Shown: positions 17,286-26,944, counted from the first letter of the stretch. The stretch is 64,000 nt of DNA from Ruminococcus sp. (GCA_020861185.1 JAJBSV010000005.1:19468-83467); one strand, 5' to 3'. Translations and numbers: made by a program. Notes: generated by a model not told the origin, from the sequence alone.

Positions 17286-17324
17286 TGTGCAAATTTTAAA
17301 CGGGGCACCTATGTATTTTGCACA
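17286..17324. promoter_or_regulatory. Inverted TGTGCAA repeats at the start site of the binding-protein gene
   Basis: TGTGCAA (17286-17292) and TTGCACA (17318-17324) face each other across 25 bases. They lie immediately downstream of the -10 box, where a repressor would block transcription. The arms resemble those at 8011-8052. The regulator is not in this window. Confidence 0.4.
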
Positions 17325-17329
17325 AACCT

Positions 17330-17358
17330 ATTTTATACCTTTTGTACGAAAATGTCAA
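17330..17358 (-). promoter_or_regulatory. Promoter of the sugar transporter operon
   Basis: Minus strand TTGACA (17358-17353), 17-base spacer, TAAAAT (17335-17330). Confidence 0.75.
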
Positions 17359-17440
17359 CACAAAAAGTGAAATTTTATTGAGAATTTTTACAAACCCCAC
17401 GCGTCTATCAACGCCAACCGGCTTAGGAAGCGGGTTTGCG

Positions 17441-18574
17441 TCATGTTGTCTGCGAAAAAATTTTAAACTCTCCGAGTGCCGGAAGCACGTTCCCGTCGTA
17501 ATCAAACAGGCACTGGTTTGCCCACTCGTTGCCGCCGGCTTTGTCTTCCTCGTGGATATATTTTCTCGCGCCATCGCTCGCCCATGTGCCCTTGGGGCTC
17601 GGAATCCATGCAGGCTCCCAGTAGTAGATGCCCTTGGAATTCTTCACCTCGGGCAGAAGCTCAAGAAGCTTGTGGACAAACTGCTTCTGACCATCAACAC
17701 TTATCGGGTACGGGAGGCTTTGCCCCTCTTCCGGGACGAAGCTGTGGTCGACGACGAGGTGCTGACCCTTGCCGGTTTTGTCGAAGTGCTCAAGGGTGAA
17801 GGCATAGGACGTCTCGGCGATATAGAGCTCTTTATTGTATCTCTCCGCCATGTCGTTCATGTTGGCGACGAGTTCGTCAAAGCCGTGGTGCCAGTAAGGA
17901 TAATAGCTGAAGCCGATTGCGTCGAAATCAACGCCATGCGTAACCAGATTGTCGAAGAATTCGCGATACCTCAGATTGTCGAAGCTTCTCTCAAGATGGA
18001 TGACAACTTTCGCATTCGTCGTGCTCCTGACGCCACTGACGCCCGCTTTTAAGAGTTCGCAGAGGTTGTCATAGCCGTCATGGCAACCCTTTTCTTCGTT
18101 CCATGTGAGGCGACCGTATTCCCAGAGCATTCCGCCGGTGATTTCGTTGCCAACCTGAACCATGTCCGGCTCACAGCCGTTTGCTTTGAGATGCTTGATA
18201 ACCTCCACGGTGTAATCGTGAACGGCGGTTTTGAGCTCGTCAAAACTAAGATTCTTCCACACCTTTGGGATAGTCTGCTTCGAAGGGTCACACCAGAAAT
18301 CGCTGTAGTGGATGTCAAGAAGGAAGCTCATTCCGGCGGCTTTCACGCGCTTCGCAAGAGCCGTAACTCTCGGCAAATCACATGTTCCTGCGCCATAGGT
18401 CTCGCCGTTCTCGTCAAAGGGATTGTGCCAGAGTCTGAGACGAATCGAATTCACGCCATAGTCGCTTAAGATAGCGATTAGATCCCCTTCCCTGCCGTTA
18501 TCATAAAACTTCTTACCCTCAGACTCCAAATCGTAAAGCGTTGATATATCCATTCCTACCTGATATTTACTCAT
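17441..18574 (-). CDS. Cytoplasmic GH53 endo-beta-1,4-galactanase
   Basis: A 377-residue single-domain GH53 enzyme without signal peptide, so cytoplasmic. GH53 enzymes cleave beta-1,4-galactan side chains of pectin and galacto-oligosaccharides. Motifs include DISTLYDLESEG at the N-terminus, VNSIRLRLWHNPFDENG, LDIHYSDFWCDPSKQ, VQVGNEITGGMLW (acid/base Glu) and LYIAETSYAF (nucleophile Glu), ending GIYYWEPAWIP. It lies four bases after the secreted GH53 gene and shares its promoter. A secreted and an intracellular copy suggest two-step use: cutting outside, then shortening imported oligosaccharides inside. Confidence 0.93.
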   Translation of the reverse strand: MSKYQVGMDISTLYDLESEGKKFYDNGREGDLIAILSDYGVNSIRLRLWHNPFDENGETYGAGTCDLPRVTALAKRVKAAGMSFLLDIHYSDFWCDPSKQTIPKVWKNLSFDELKTAVHDYTVEVIKHLKANGCEPDMVQVGNEITGGMLWEYGRLTWNEEKGCHDGYDNLCELLKAGVSGVRSTTNAKVVIHLERSFDNLRYREFFDNLVTHGVDFDAIGFSYYPYWHHGFDELVANMNDMAERYNKELYIAETSYAFTLEHFDKTGKGQHLVVDHSFVPEEGQSLPYPISVDGQKQFVHKLLELLPEVKNSKGIYYWEPAWIPSPKGTWASDGARKYIHEEDKAGGNEWANQCLFDYDGNVLPALGEFKIFSQTT

Positions 18575-18577
18575 AGC

Positions 18578-20512
18578 TTAGTCCTTCCTTGCAAGTGCGA
18601 AATCGTCGAAGTGAGCCCATGTTGCCGCCGCACCGGTCGACTTGATTCCGACGGTTATGTCGGTGGTCTCGGTTACTGTAAATTCGACTGTCGTCTGAAC
18701 CCAGTCGCTCCAGGTGGAGCCCCAGGTTATCTCGGCTTCGTATGTCTCGTCGCCGACGGTCACATAAAGCGTGCACTCGGGATAGAGATAGTTCTCCATC
18801 GCGCTTCTTGCGTAGACCGAGAAGACATATGTCCCCGCAGTGAGGTTATAGATGTCCTGACTGAGGGTGTTTTCATAAGCCGATGAGCACCAGATATTCA
18901 GATTGTTACTGCCGGTTCTCGCGTTCTTCGACTCGATACGATAGGAGCTGTCGGTGCCGGTCATGTCCCATGCTGTAATGGTCGAGAAATCCTTGACGTC
19001 GCCGGTGACGGTGTCGTCGTCAAAGCTTCCGTTCTTGAGGTAGTCGTAGTATGTCAGTACATCGGCGGTGATGTCGTAATCGACTCCGCCGCAGGTGACG
19101 GTTCCGGTGACGGTGTATTCGCCCTCTCCGTCGATTGCTGCCAGTTCGTCCTCGTTCCATGTGATTTCAAGCTCGACCCAGCGGTCTAAATCCGTGAGAG
19201 CCGTAACCGTCTCGGGAAGAGCGATTTCCTCCGAAGAGGACAGGTCGACCATACAGCTGATTTCGGTGTTGATTTCGAGAATATTTTCCTCGGCTGTGCC
19301 CGAGTCACGCATAAGCTTGAAGGCGTTCAGGCTCGCAAGAGGATTGCCGTCGAAGTCGAACAGCGCCTGATTTGTCCAAGAGACTGTTCCCTCACCTCCG
19401 CCGTCGCCCTGCGAGACGAGATAGTCGTGAGCATATTCCGAAGCCCATGATGTCCCCGCAAGCGGAAGCCATGCCGGCTCCCAATAGAACGAGCCGATGC
19501 CGGTGTCGGCCGAGGCTATTACCTCGTTGACGTCGTGGATATATGAAGCCTGACCTTGAACTGTCGCCTTGTATCCGCCGGTTTCCTCAAGAGCCGAGCT
19601 GAAGATGTTGCCGGTGTATTCGTTCGAGTCGTCGCCGTAGCCGTAGGAATACTCCATTACGCAGATTTTTTGGTCGTACTTCTCGGCTAACTTCTCAACG
19701 CAATCCTGGAAGTCCGCCATCGAACCGTGCCAATAAGAGTAGTAGCTTAGACCTATAACGTCGAACTCGACTCCGGCGGTGATGAGCTCGTCAAGCTTGC
19801 CGGAAATCGTCGAATAGGTTGCGCCCTCGGCGAGGTGGACAACAGTGAGAATGTCAGAGTCGATTGCCTTGACTGCCGACATCGCCGCAGACATGTATAT
19901 CGCCTGATATGTAGCGGATTTGCCGTTCGGGTACATAATGCCGTTGTTGACCTCGTTGCCGGTCTGAACGCACCCAGCCTCCTCGAAAGCCTCAAGAACG
20001 CTGTAGGTATAGTCGTAAACTACCTGTCTGAGTTCCTCGCTTGTATAGCCCTCCCACTCGCGTGGAAGAGTCTGCTTTGAAGGGTCAGCCCAGAAGTCGC
20101 TGTAGTGGAAGTCGAGGCAGACCTTCATTCCCGCCGCAACCGCACGTTTTGCAATTTCGATGTCGGTTTCGAGGTCGTTCCCGCCTCCGCCGAAGCTGTT
20201 GCCGTCCTCATCATAGGGGTCGTTCCAGAGTCGGATTCTGACGTAGTTGACGCCATAGTCGGCGAGCAGTTCGAATATATCCGTCTCGTTGCCGTCGGCA
20301 TCATAAAACTTTCCGCCGGCGTTCTCAACCTCGATAATCGAGGACAGGTCGATGCCGAAGATAAAATCATCGTCGAGCCCTTCAATCTCGCTGACCTGAA
20401 TGCCATAGGCGGAGTAGTCGAACTCCTTGGAGCTGTCGCCGCAACCGCAAAGGGCAGTCACCGCCAGAACGGCACAAAGAGCTATAGTTAATATCAGTTT
20501 AAAGTGTTTCAT
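18578..20512 (-). CDS. Secreted GH53 endo-beta-1,4-galactanase lipoprotein with Ig-like and CBM domains
   Basis: A 644-residue lipoprotein (lipobox LCGC near residue 24). Residues of about 45-420 are the GH53 barrel: GIDLSSIIEVENAGGKFYD, VNYVRIRLWNDPYDEDG, LDFHYSDFWADPSKQ, VQTGNEVNNG with the acid/base Glu, and VMEYSYG with the nucleophile Glu. Next comes a Big-type Ig-like module (about 430-510, WNEDELAAIDGEGEYTVTGTV). The last about 130 residues form a beta-sandwich carbohydrate-binding module starting LKNGSFDDDT, most like the CBM61/CBM4-type modules found on galactanases. It should release galacto-oligosaccharides at the cell surface. First gene of a two-gene operon. Confidence 0.93.
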   Translation of the reverse strand: MKHFKLILTIALCAVLAVTALCGCGDSSKEFDYSAYGIQVSEIEGLDDDFIFGIDLSSIIEVENAGGKFYDADGNETDIFELLADYGVNYVRIRLWNDPYDEDGNSFGGGGNDLETDIEIAKRAVAAGMKVCLDFHYSDFWADPSKQTLPREWEGYTSEELRQVVYDYTYSVLEAFEEAGCVQTGNEVNNGIMYPNGKSATYQAIYMSAAMSAVKAIDSDILTVVHLAEGATYSTISGKLDELITAGVEFDVIGLSYYSYWHGSMADFQDCVEKLAEKYDQKICVMEYSYGYGDDSNEYTGNIFSSALEETGGYKATVQGQASYIHDVNEVIASADTGIGSFYWEPAWLPLAGTSWASEYAHDYLVSQGDGGGEGTVSWTNQALFDFDGNPLASLNAFKLMRDSGTAEENILEINTEISCMVDLSSSEEIALPETVTALTDLDRWVELEITWNEDELAAIDGEGEYTVTGTVTCGGVDYDITADVLTYYDYLKNGSFDDDTVTGDVKDFSTITAWDMTGTDSSYRIESKNARTGSNNLNIWCSSAYENTLSQDIYNLTAGTYVFSVYARSAMENYLYPECTLYVTVGDETYEAEITWGSTWSDWVQTTVEFTVTETTDITVGIKSTGAAATWAHFDDFALARKD

Positions 20513-20540
20513 AGTATCACCTCAAGTTATTGTACCTATA

Positions 20541-20569
20541 ATGATATTGTAAAATCTCCAAATTGTCAA
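20541..20569 (-). promoter_or_regulatory. Promoter of the galactanase operon
   Basis: Minus strand TTGACA (20569-20564), 17-base spacer, TATCAT (20546-20541). Confidence 0.75.
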
Positions 20570-20623
20570 GTCTGTTTTCACAAGAATTTATGCAAACTGT
20601 CGCTCGGTGAGTATAAAATACAA

Positions 20624-20659
20624 GTATAAAATAACCGCAAGGCTTTTGACCCTGCGGTT
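20624..20659 (-). terminator. Terminator after the acyltransferase gene
   Basis: AACCGCA...TGCGGTT stem, with GG/CC inside, whose minus-strand 3' side is followed by ATTTTATA. It lies just after the stop at 20663. Confidence 0.65.
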
Positions 20660-20662
20660 CTC

Positions 20663-21871
20663 TTAATATTCGGTTTTTAAAAACTTATCATATGTCCATT
20701 TATACCGGACGGCGTGGAATTTCTCACCTGTTACGCCGAAGTGGCGTCCCTGATGGGTGAAGAGAAGCGTCTTGCCGTAATAAAGCATATCCATGCCGCT
20801 CATCTCGACGAAGTCGAATTTGTAATCTCCAATCTCGAGGCGGTCGACATAGCCGTTTACTTCCGTTTCGGGAAGAGTTATTCTCTCGTGATTCGGGGCA
20901 ATCTCATAGAACTTTATGTCCGAATCCGTGAACAGGAGCTCGTCAGGGCTCTTTCCTTCCAAATCCGAAGCAAGCTTATTTTCGACCCATTTGCCCCAGT
21001 CATAGATGCTGTCGAAAGGCAGGTCTTCGCCCTCTAAGAAGCCGTACTCGTTGTACTTGCCATGAAGCCCACAGTGCGGACACCTGAACTCATCGCCGAA
21101 GGTTTCAAGCGAATTATATTCGCCGCACTTCGGGCAGATGACGAGGTAATTCTCGAGCCCTTCCGCAAGGCGTTCGCCGGTGTACTTGTTCATTTCCTTG
21201 CGCTGGGTTTCATAGGCGTTTTCGTGGATGTCGCGGTTGATGACCTCGGTTATCTCGGCGGGAGTCATCCCGGAAACCTCTTCGGCTGTGAGGTGAGTTT
21301 TTATCTCGCCCCAGAGCTTGCCCTTGCGGACGGTATAAGCCCATCTCGGCTCGGCAAAATAGCCGCCTCCGATGTGGTATGTAACGAGCCCGCACTTGCC
21401 GGACTTGCAGAGCTTTCCTATGCTGTCAGGGAGCTTTTCGGTCTCGCCGTTGAAGGAACGACTTCCCTCTGCGAAAAGAAGGATGCTGTGCCCGTTCCTT
21501 AAGTATCTTATAATCTCCTTGACGGATGCCGTGTCGGCGTCGCCCTTGTACATGGGCAACGGGTGGAAGAAGAAATCGAGCATCGGATAGTTCTTTCGGG
21601 TGGTGATGTGCTCGCCGCCTACGATATACATCTGGTGCGGAAAAGCGCAACCGACCATAATCATGTCGATTTCGGTCAGATGGTTCGCAACGACAAGGCA
21701 GGGCTCCTTGAGATTAAGGTGCTTTGTTTTGAAGCCGTATCTTATCAACATATACGGCTGTGCCAGAACCCACAGGAAAGTCCAGACGAATCTGTGCAGA
21801 AGGTTCCGCTTGACTTTGAATCTTGAAGATTTTTTCTTGTCTGTCGTTACTCCGGTTGCCACTTGAATCAC
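20663..21871 (-). CDS. PlsC-type acyltransferase fused to a zinc-ribbon C-terminal region
   Basis: A 402-residue protein. The N-terminal half is a lysophospholipid acyltransferase (PlsC family) domain with a membrane-associated start (FVWTFLWVLAQPYMLIRYGF), the HX4D motif NHLTEID and the acceptor motif EGSRSF. It would transfer a fatty acyl group to a glycerophospholipid-type acceptor at the membrane. The C-terminal half is unusual: a zinc ribbon (CPKCGEYNSL...CPHCGLHGKYN) then a small alpha/beta region. It overlaps the TSUP permease gene by four bases (ATGA), so the two are co-translated. The acyl acceptor is unknown. Confidence 0.82.
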   Translation of the reverse strand: MIQVATGVTTDKKKSSRFKVKRNLLHRFVWTFLWVLAQPYMLIRYGFKTKHLNLKEPCLVVANHLTEIDMIMVGCAFPHQMYIVGGEHITTRKNYPMLDFFFHPLPMYKGDADTASVKEIIRYLRNGHSILLFAEGSRSFNGETEKLPDSIGKLCKSGKCGLVTYHIGGGYFAEPRWAYTVRKGKLWGEIKTHLTAEEVSGMTPAEITEVINRDIHENAYETQRKEMNKYTGERLAEGLENYLVICPKCGEYNSLETFGDEFRCPHCGLHGKYNEYGFLEGEDLPFDSIYDWGKWVENKLASDLEGKSPDELLFTDSDIKFYEIAPNHERITLPETEVNGYVDRLEIGDYKFDFVEMSGMDMLYYGKTLLFTHQGRHFGVTGEKFHAVRYKWTYDKFLKTEY

Positions 21872-22764
21872 TCTTTTCCGTTTTTCTTGTTAAGTTGTCT
21901 TATCTCAAATATAAGTATCAGAAGTATGACGAATACCGCTCCCGCACCTATGAGAATCAGATCTTTTGTGTCAAAGTCCGCAAATCCCGAATTGCGAAGG
22001 TTGATAAGAAGCATTATCACTCCCGAAACCGCGAGCAAAACCCCTATTATCAGGTTACAGCTTGACACTTTTATCTTATTCGCCAGGCTTGCCGAAATCT
22101 GAGCCGCTATAAGTGTGAACACAACGCAGATCGCAAGCCTCCTGAGGTCGGGCATGCCGTTTATTGCGAAGTGCGAAACGGCTCCGATAAAGGCGGTGAA
22201 GGTCATTATGAACACACTTGTCCCGACGGCAGTCTTCAGGGCATAGCCCATAACCATCGTCAGGATAAAAAGCATCATCATCCCGCCGCCGGTGCCCTGA
22301 AATCCGCAGAGGAAGCCGGTGTATGCTCCCAAGAGCACGGCAAATATCGTCCTCGTCTTCTCCGAGAAGACATGCCCACGGTTGCCGTCTACCGGCTTTA
22401 TCATGAACCAGAAGCCGAGCCCAAGGGAGATTATAACCGTCCAATAGGTCATGGCGGTGTCTCCGATGTCGGTTGACGAGACGAAGAAGCCGACGATGCT
22501 TCCGATGATTGTGAAGCTTATGACCGAAGCAAGAAGCGGAATGCACCGCTTTATGTCAATATTTCCGTGACGGTAATATGTCAAAGAGCTTGCCCCCGAT
22601 GCCAGAACATCCGAAGCAAGTGCTATTCCTATCGCCTCATAGGAGGGTATTCCCAGGAAGGTTACAAGTATCGGCGAGATATAAACCGCCGCCGACAGCC
22701 CCGCAAATCCGGTGGCTACGCCTGCCCCAATCCCTGCAAGCGCACATACTAAAAATTCAAACAT
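21868..22764 (-). CDS. TSUP family (TauE/SafE) membrane permease
   Basis: A 298-residue integral membrane protein with about eight hydrophobic segments. The start FLVCALAGIGAGVATGFAGLSAAVYISPIL is the glycine-rich first repeat of the TSUP (TauE/SafE) family. The internal repeat FLCGFQGTGGGMMMLFILTMVMGY is the second. Family members export or import sulfite, sulfoacetate or other small organic anions; the substrate cannot be told here. It has its own promoter and is followed by the acyltransferase gene with a four-base overlap. A link between the two functions is not obvious. Confidence 0.88.
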   Translation of the reverse strand: MFEFLVCALAGIGAGVATGFAGLSAAVYISPILVTFLGIPSYEAIGIALASDVLASGASSLTYYRHGNIDIKRCIPLLASVISFTIIGSIVGFFVSSTDIGDTAMTYWTVIISLGLGFWFMIKPVDGNRGHVFSEKTRTIFAVLLGAYTGFLCGFQGTGGGMMMLFILTMVMGYALKTAVGTSVFIMTFTAFIGAVSHFAINGMPDLRRLAICVVFTLIAAQISASLANKIKVSSCNLIIGVLLAVSGVIMLLINLRNSGFADFDTKDLILIGAGAVFVILLILIFEIRQLNKKNGKE

Positions 22765-22823
22765 GGTTCTCCAACAACTATATAAACTATCATGTGACTA
22801 CAATCACGGTCACAAACACTGTA

Positions 22824-22852
22824 AGTATAACAGAATATCCCGCCTTGTTCAA
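22824..22852 (-). promoter_or_regulatory. Promoter of the TSUP-acyltransferase operon
   Basis: Minus strand TTGAAC (22852-22847), 17-base spacer, TATACT (22829-22824). Confidence 0.7.
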
Positions 22853-22869
22853 GTATCTTTTTCAAAGAT

Positions 22870-24087
22870 TCACAATTCGCTTTCAATTTTCACTTGTCGG
22901 CTTGCCGACATGTGTTCCGCCGCACATGCGTCGACAAACTGCTCTGCGGCTCTTGGGGTGAACCCGCCTTTGCGGAGAGCGAATGCGCACGCCTTGGTCT
23001 CGACTTCGTCGGTCCATTCGAGCTTCATTTCTTCGAATAGTCCCCTGACGATTTCGAGATACCCCTGCTTCGAGGGCTTTGTGAAGAGGATTACAAGTCC
23101 GAAGCGCTCGGACATGGAAATCTGCTCCTGCATGGTGTCGCCTCTGTGGACGTCGTCGCCGTCACGGTCGGAGAAGCTCTCTTTTACGAGGTGCCTGCGG
23201 TTGCTCGTGACGTAAATCACGGTGTTCGGCGACTGAACGGAAGCCGAGCCCTCGAGGATTGCCTTGAGTGCGCTGAAATTGTCGTCGTCCGAATTGAACG
23301 ACAGGTCGTCGACGAAGATTATGAACTTGAGGGGATTGTCCCGAACCGATTCCATGACATGAGGAATATCCCGGAGCTGTTCTTTGCGGATTTCGATGAG
23401 CCGGAGTCCCTTCGGTGCGAAGTAGTTCGCAACCGCCTTGACGCTCGAGGACTTGCCGGTGCCGGCGTCGCCATAAAGAAGCGTGTTGGCACAGGGACGA
23501 TTCTCGAGGAACGCAAGCGTATTCCCGATGAGCTGTTCGCGCTGGCTCTCATAGCCGATGAGATGACTTAGCTTTGTCTTGTCGGGAGACCTCAGAGGCG
23601 TAATCTCGCCGTCGACGACTCTGAACATGACGTTCTTTGCGTAAATTCCGTAGCCGGTCGAGCCGACATTCAGTGCTCTTCTTTCGTATTCCGAAACGAA
23701 ATCGAATTTTGTCGAATCGAAATCGGGAAGATAGCCGCTATAACCGGTGAACTTTTTCAGTTCTTCCGAAGTGATTTCCGAAAGCTCACCGAAAATCTTT
23801 AGCTCTTCTTTGGCGCAGTTTGCAAGAACCGCGGGAATTACGAGATTCTCAGATCTCAACTTGATATAATCGTTCTCGTCCTCCGAGACGGCATCCATAA
23901 GGTAATTGCCGAAGTCATAGCCGTGCTTGAAAAGCTCGCTTACGAAATCGGCGTATAGAGCAATTCTATTCTCCCCTTCGGGACTTCCGAGGAGACGGCG
24001 AAGCGAGGATAAAACCTCGCCCCGGGTCACGCCTCTGAAAAGAACTATTGAATCGAGTTTACATAAAAGCTCGCCAGAATCGCACAT
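22870..24087 (-). CDS. DUF815-family AAA+ ATPase
   Basis: A 405-residue soluble ATPase. Residues of about 205-390 carry the AAA+ core, with Walker A YGDAGTGKSSS, Walker B KFIIFVDDLSF, sensor-like VIYVTSNRRHLV and a C-terminal lid. The about 200-residue N-terminal part is family specific. DUF815 proteins are widespread in Clostridia and have no settled function. The preserved Walker motifs show it should bind and hydrolyse ATP. It begins 21 bases after leuB and may be read from the branched-chain operon, but nothing in the sequence links it to amino acid synthesis. Confidence 0.9.
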   Translation of the reverse strand: MCDSGELLCKLDSIVLFRGVTRGEVLSSLRRLLGSPEGENRIALYADFVSELFKHGYDFGNYLMDAVSEDENDYIKLRSENLVIPAVLANCAKEELKIFGELSEITSEELKKFTGYSGYLPDFDSTKFDFVSEYERRALNVGSTGYGIYAKNVMFRVVDGEITPLRSPDKTKLSHLIGYESQREQLIGNTLAFLENRPCANTLLYGDAGTGKSSSVKAVANYFAPKGLRLIEIRKEQLRDIPHVMESVRDNPLKFIIFVDDLSFNSDDDNFSALKAILEGSASVQSPNTVIYVTSNRRHLVKESFSDRDGDDVHRGDTMQEQISMSERFGLVILFTKPSKQGYLEIVRGLFEEMKLEWTDEVETKACAFALRKGGFTPRAAEQFVDACAAEHMSASRQVKIESEL

Positions 24088-24108
24088 TTTTCAGTCACTT
24101 CCTAAGTT

Positions 24109-25182
24109 TCAAAGCCTTGCGATAATCGCGTCGGTCATTTCGGTGGTCGAAAGAGGCTTTGCGCCGGTCTCGCCAACTATGTCGGCTGTTCTCAAGCCGT
24201 CGTTAAGGACTTTATCAACTGCCGCCTCGATGCAATCCGCCTCGTCCATAAGTGAGAACGAATATCTGAGCATCATTGCCGCAGAAAGGATGGTCGCAAT
24301 CGGGTTGGCGATTCCCTTGCCCGCAATGTCGGGGGCGGAGCCGTGAATCGGCTCGTACATGCCACGGGTGTTATCTCCGAGTGAAGCCGACGGGAGCATG
24401 CCTATTGAACCGGTAAGCTGTGAAGCCTCGTCCGAAAGAATATCGCCGAACATATTGGATGTAACGATAACGTCGAACTGCGAGGGATTTCTGACTAACT
24501 GCATAGCCGCATTGTCGACGAGCATGTCGGTGCAGGTGACGCCGTCGTACTCTTTTTCTATCTCGTGGATTGTCTTTCTCCAAAGACGTGAGGTCTCGAG
24601 GACGTTTGCCTTGTCGATGCTGGTGACCTTGCCCTTGCGCTTCTGAGCCGTCTCGAATGCAACACGGGAGATTCTCTCGATTTCAAAACGGGAGTAGCAC
24701 TCGGTGTCGAAGGCTTCTTCGCCGTACTTGCCGGTTCTGTAGCCCCTGTCGCCGAAGTAGATGCCGCCGGTGAGTTCACGAACAATCATGATGTCGAAGC
24801 CGCCGGAGGCGATGTCCTCACGAAGAGGGCAGTCGCCCTTGAGAGCGGGATAGAGCTTTGCCGGGCGAAGATTTGTAAAGAGTCCCAATGCCGCTCTGAT
24901 TCCGAGGAGCGCCTTTTCGGGGCGCTTTTCGCCAGAAAGGTTGTCCCACTTGGGACCGCCTACTGCTCCAAGAAGCACGCTGTCAGATGCCAAGCATCCG
25001 TCAACGGTCTCCTTTGGCAGAGGCTCGCCGCACTCGTCGATAGCCGCGCCGCCGATAAGGTAAGGCGTAAACTTGAATTCATGTCCGAACTTTTCGCCAA
25101 CAGCTTCGAGTACTCTTACCGCACTGTCGACAATCTCGGGACCGATTCCGTCGCCTCTTAAAAGAGCTATATTATATGTCAT
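24109..25182 (-). CDS. leuB: 3-isopropylmalate dehydrogenase
   Basis: A 357-residue NAD-dependent enzyme that oxidises and decarboxylates 3-isopropylmalate in leucine synthesis. Family motifs are clear: [12 protein letters not shown] at the start, [45 protein letters not shown] with the catalytic Lys/Asp region, and the NAD motif [21 protein letters not shown]. The ORF track begins at a GTG. I prefer the ATG at 25182 (MTYNIALL), with GGGTGA upstream at good spacing. It follows leuD with only a few bases between and ends the leucine part of the operon. Confidence 0.95.
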   Translation of the reverse strand: MTYNIALLRGDGIGPEIVDSAVRVLEAVGEKFGHEFKFTPYLIGGAAIDECGEPLPKETVDGCLASDSVLLGAVGGPKWDNLSGEKRPEKALLGIRAALGLFTNLRPAKLYPALKGDCPLREDIASGGFDIMIVRELTGGIYFGDRGYRTGKYGEEAFDTECYSRFEIERISRVAFETAQKRKGKVTSIDKANVLETSRLWRKTIHEIEKEYDGVTCTDMLVDNAAMQLVRNPSQFDVIVTSNMFGDILSDEASQLTGSIGMLPSASLGDNTRGMYEPIHGSAPDIAGKGIANPIATILSAAMMLRYSFSLMDEADCIEAAVDKVLNDGLRTADIVGETGAKPLSTTEMTDAIIARL

Positions 25183-25187
25183 AGATA

Positions 25188-25682
25188 TCACCCAATTACG
25201 CCTTTCTTTACTGCCTCAACCAGTCCTCCGGCAGAGATTATATTCTGGATAAACTCTGGGAAGGGCTCAGCCTGATACTCCTTGCCGGTGGTCTTGTCCG
25301 TGATTACGCCGGTCGAGAGATTGACGGAGACCTCGTCGCCGTCCGCGATTTCCTCAGCCGCAGTCGGGCACTCGACTATCGCAAGACCGATGTTTATGGA
25401 GTTGCGATAGAAGATTCGGGCGAAGCTCTTGGCGATTACGGCCGAGATGCCGCTTGCCTTGATTGCCGCAGGGGCATGCTCACGGGAGGAGCCGCAACCG
25501 AAGTTCTCACCTGCGACGATGATGTCTCCGGGCTTTACTTTTTCGTGGAATTTGCTGTCGAGGTCTTCCATGCAGTGAGCCGCCAGGAATTCCGGCTCGC
25601 TTGAATTAAGGTATCTTGCGGGGATGATGACGTCGGTGTCGACGTTGTTTCCGTACTTGATGACGCTTCCGGTATTAATCAT
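25188..25682 (-). CDS. leuD: 3-isopropylmalate dehydratase small subunit
   Basis: A 164-residue swivel subunit of isopropylmalate isomerase, which with LeuC converts 2- to 3-isopropylmalate. It starts with [19 protein letters not shown] and has the family motif [15 protein letters not shown] that shapes the substrate pocket. The length is that of the short bacterial/archaeal LeuD type that pairs with a 420-residue LeuC, as here. Its start overlaps leuC by four bases, consistent with coupled translation of the two subunits. Confidence 0.95.
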   Translation of the reverse strand: MINTGSVIKYGNNVDTDVIIPARYLNSSEPEFLAAHCMEDLDSKFHEKVKPGDIIVAGENFGCGSSREHAPAAIKASGISAVIAKSFARIFYRNSINIGLAIVECPTAAEEIADGDEVSVNLSTGVITDKTTGKEYQAEPFPEFIQNIISAGGLVEAVKKGVIG

Positions 25683-26944
25683 TTTGTCGCCTCCCTCGGG
25701 TCGGTAATTCTGCCTGTCAATGCGCTTGCCGCCGCGGTTGTGGGGCTCGCAAGGTATACTTCGGAAGTCGGGTCGCCCATTCTTCCGACGAAGTTACGGT
25801 TGGTGGTGGAGACGCATCTCTCGCCATGTGCGAGGACTCCCATATAGCCGCCCAGACACGGTCCGCAGGTCGGGGTCGAGACGATGCAACCGGCTTCGAT
25901 GAAGTCCTTGATGAAGCCCTCTTCGAGGCATCTTAAGTATACCTTCTGTGTTGCCGGGATGATTATTACTCTCAAGCCGTCTGCAACTTTATGCCCCTTG
26001 ATAATCTCCCAAGCGACTTTGATGTCGTCATAGAGACCGTTGGTGCAGGAGCCGATTACGGCCTGGTCAATCTTCACTTCGCCGATTTCGTCGACGGTGT
26101 GGGTGTTCTCAGGCAAATGCGGGAATGCGACTGTCGGCTTGATTTCCGAGAGGTCAATCTTTATTACCTCGTCATACTCGGCATCGGGGTCGGCATGGAA
26201 GATTTTTGGCTCGCGCTGTGCGTGCTCTTTCTCATATTCGAGGGTCTTGTCGTCGACCTCGAAGATGCCGTTCTTGGCACCGGCTTCGATTGCCATGTTG
26301 CAGATGGTGAAGCGGTCGCTCATCGAGAGGTTGTGAGCTCCTTCGCCTGTGAACTCCATCGAGCGATAGAGTGCGCCGTCAACGCCAATCATGCCAATGA
26401 TGTGGAGAATTACGTCCTTGCCGCTGACGCATGGAGAAAGTTCCCCCGAAAGCTCGAACTTGATAGCCGACGGAACCTTGAACCAAGCCTTGCCGGTTGC
26501 CATTCCGAAAGCCATGTCGGTCGAGCCGACACCGGTCGAGAATGCTCCCAAAGCTCCGTAGGTGCAGGTGTGGGAGTCGGCGCCGATTGTTACGTCGCCG
26601 CTGACTACAAGCCCGCTCTCCGGAAGAAGAGCATGCTCGATTCCCATCTTACCGACATCATAGAAGCCGTCCATAGTGTGCTCATTGCAGAAATCACGGC
26701 AGATTTTGCACTGCTCAGCCGCCTTGATGTCCTTGTTCGGGACGAAGTGGTCCATGACCATGGTGACCTTGTCTTTATCGAAGACGTTATCCAAGCCCAT
26801 CTTGTTGAATTCTCTTATGGCAGGAGGGCATGTAACGTCGTTGCCGTGAACCCGGTCTAAATTGCACAGGACGAGCTGACCCACTTCTAATTTATCTTTG
26901 CCACAGTGTGCGGCAAGAATTTTTTGTGAGAGTGTCATTCCCAT
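25679..26944 (-). CDS. leuC: 3-isopropylmalate dehydratase large subunit
   Basis: A 421-residue aconitase-family [4Fe-4S] enzyme. The cluster ligands are visible in AVIGSCTNG and [10 protein letters not shown], with [21 protein letters not shown] upstream. The length matches the short LeuC type that uses a separate small subunit. AGGAGG lies ten bases before the chosen ATG (MGMTLSQKI); the internal ATG two codons later is also possible. It lies 17 bases after ilvD in the branched-chain operon. Confidence 0.95.
   Translation of the reverse strand: MGMTLSQKILAAHCGKDKLEVGQLVLCNLDRVHGNDVTCPPAIREFNKMGLDNVFDKDKVTMVMDHFVPNKDIKAAEQCKICRDFCNEHTMDGFYDVGKMGIEHALLPESGLVVSGDVTIGADSHTCTYGALGAFSTGVGSTDMAFGMATGKAWFKVPSAIKFELSGELSPCVSGKDVILHIIGMIGVDGALYRSMEFTGEGAHNLSMSDRFTICNMAIEAGAKNGIFEVDDKTLEYEKEHAQREPKIFHADPDAEYDEVIKIDLSEIKPTVAFPHLPENTHTVDEIGEVKIDQAVIGSCTNGLYDDIKVAWEIIKGHKVADGLRVIIIPATQKVYLRCLEEGFIKDFIEAGCIVSTPTCGPCLGGYMGVLAHGERCVSTTNRNFVGRMGDPTSEVYLASPTTAAASALTGRITDPREATK

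Noticed and set aside
17391-17438. Terminator after the cytoplasmic GH53 gene
   Set aside because: CAAACCC...GGGTTTG can pair, but the loop is long and the following bases are not a U run.
25991-26860. 289-residue plus-strand ORF opposite leuC
   Set aside because: Shadow of leuC with no supporting signals.
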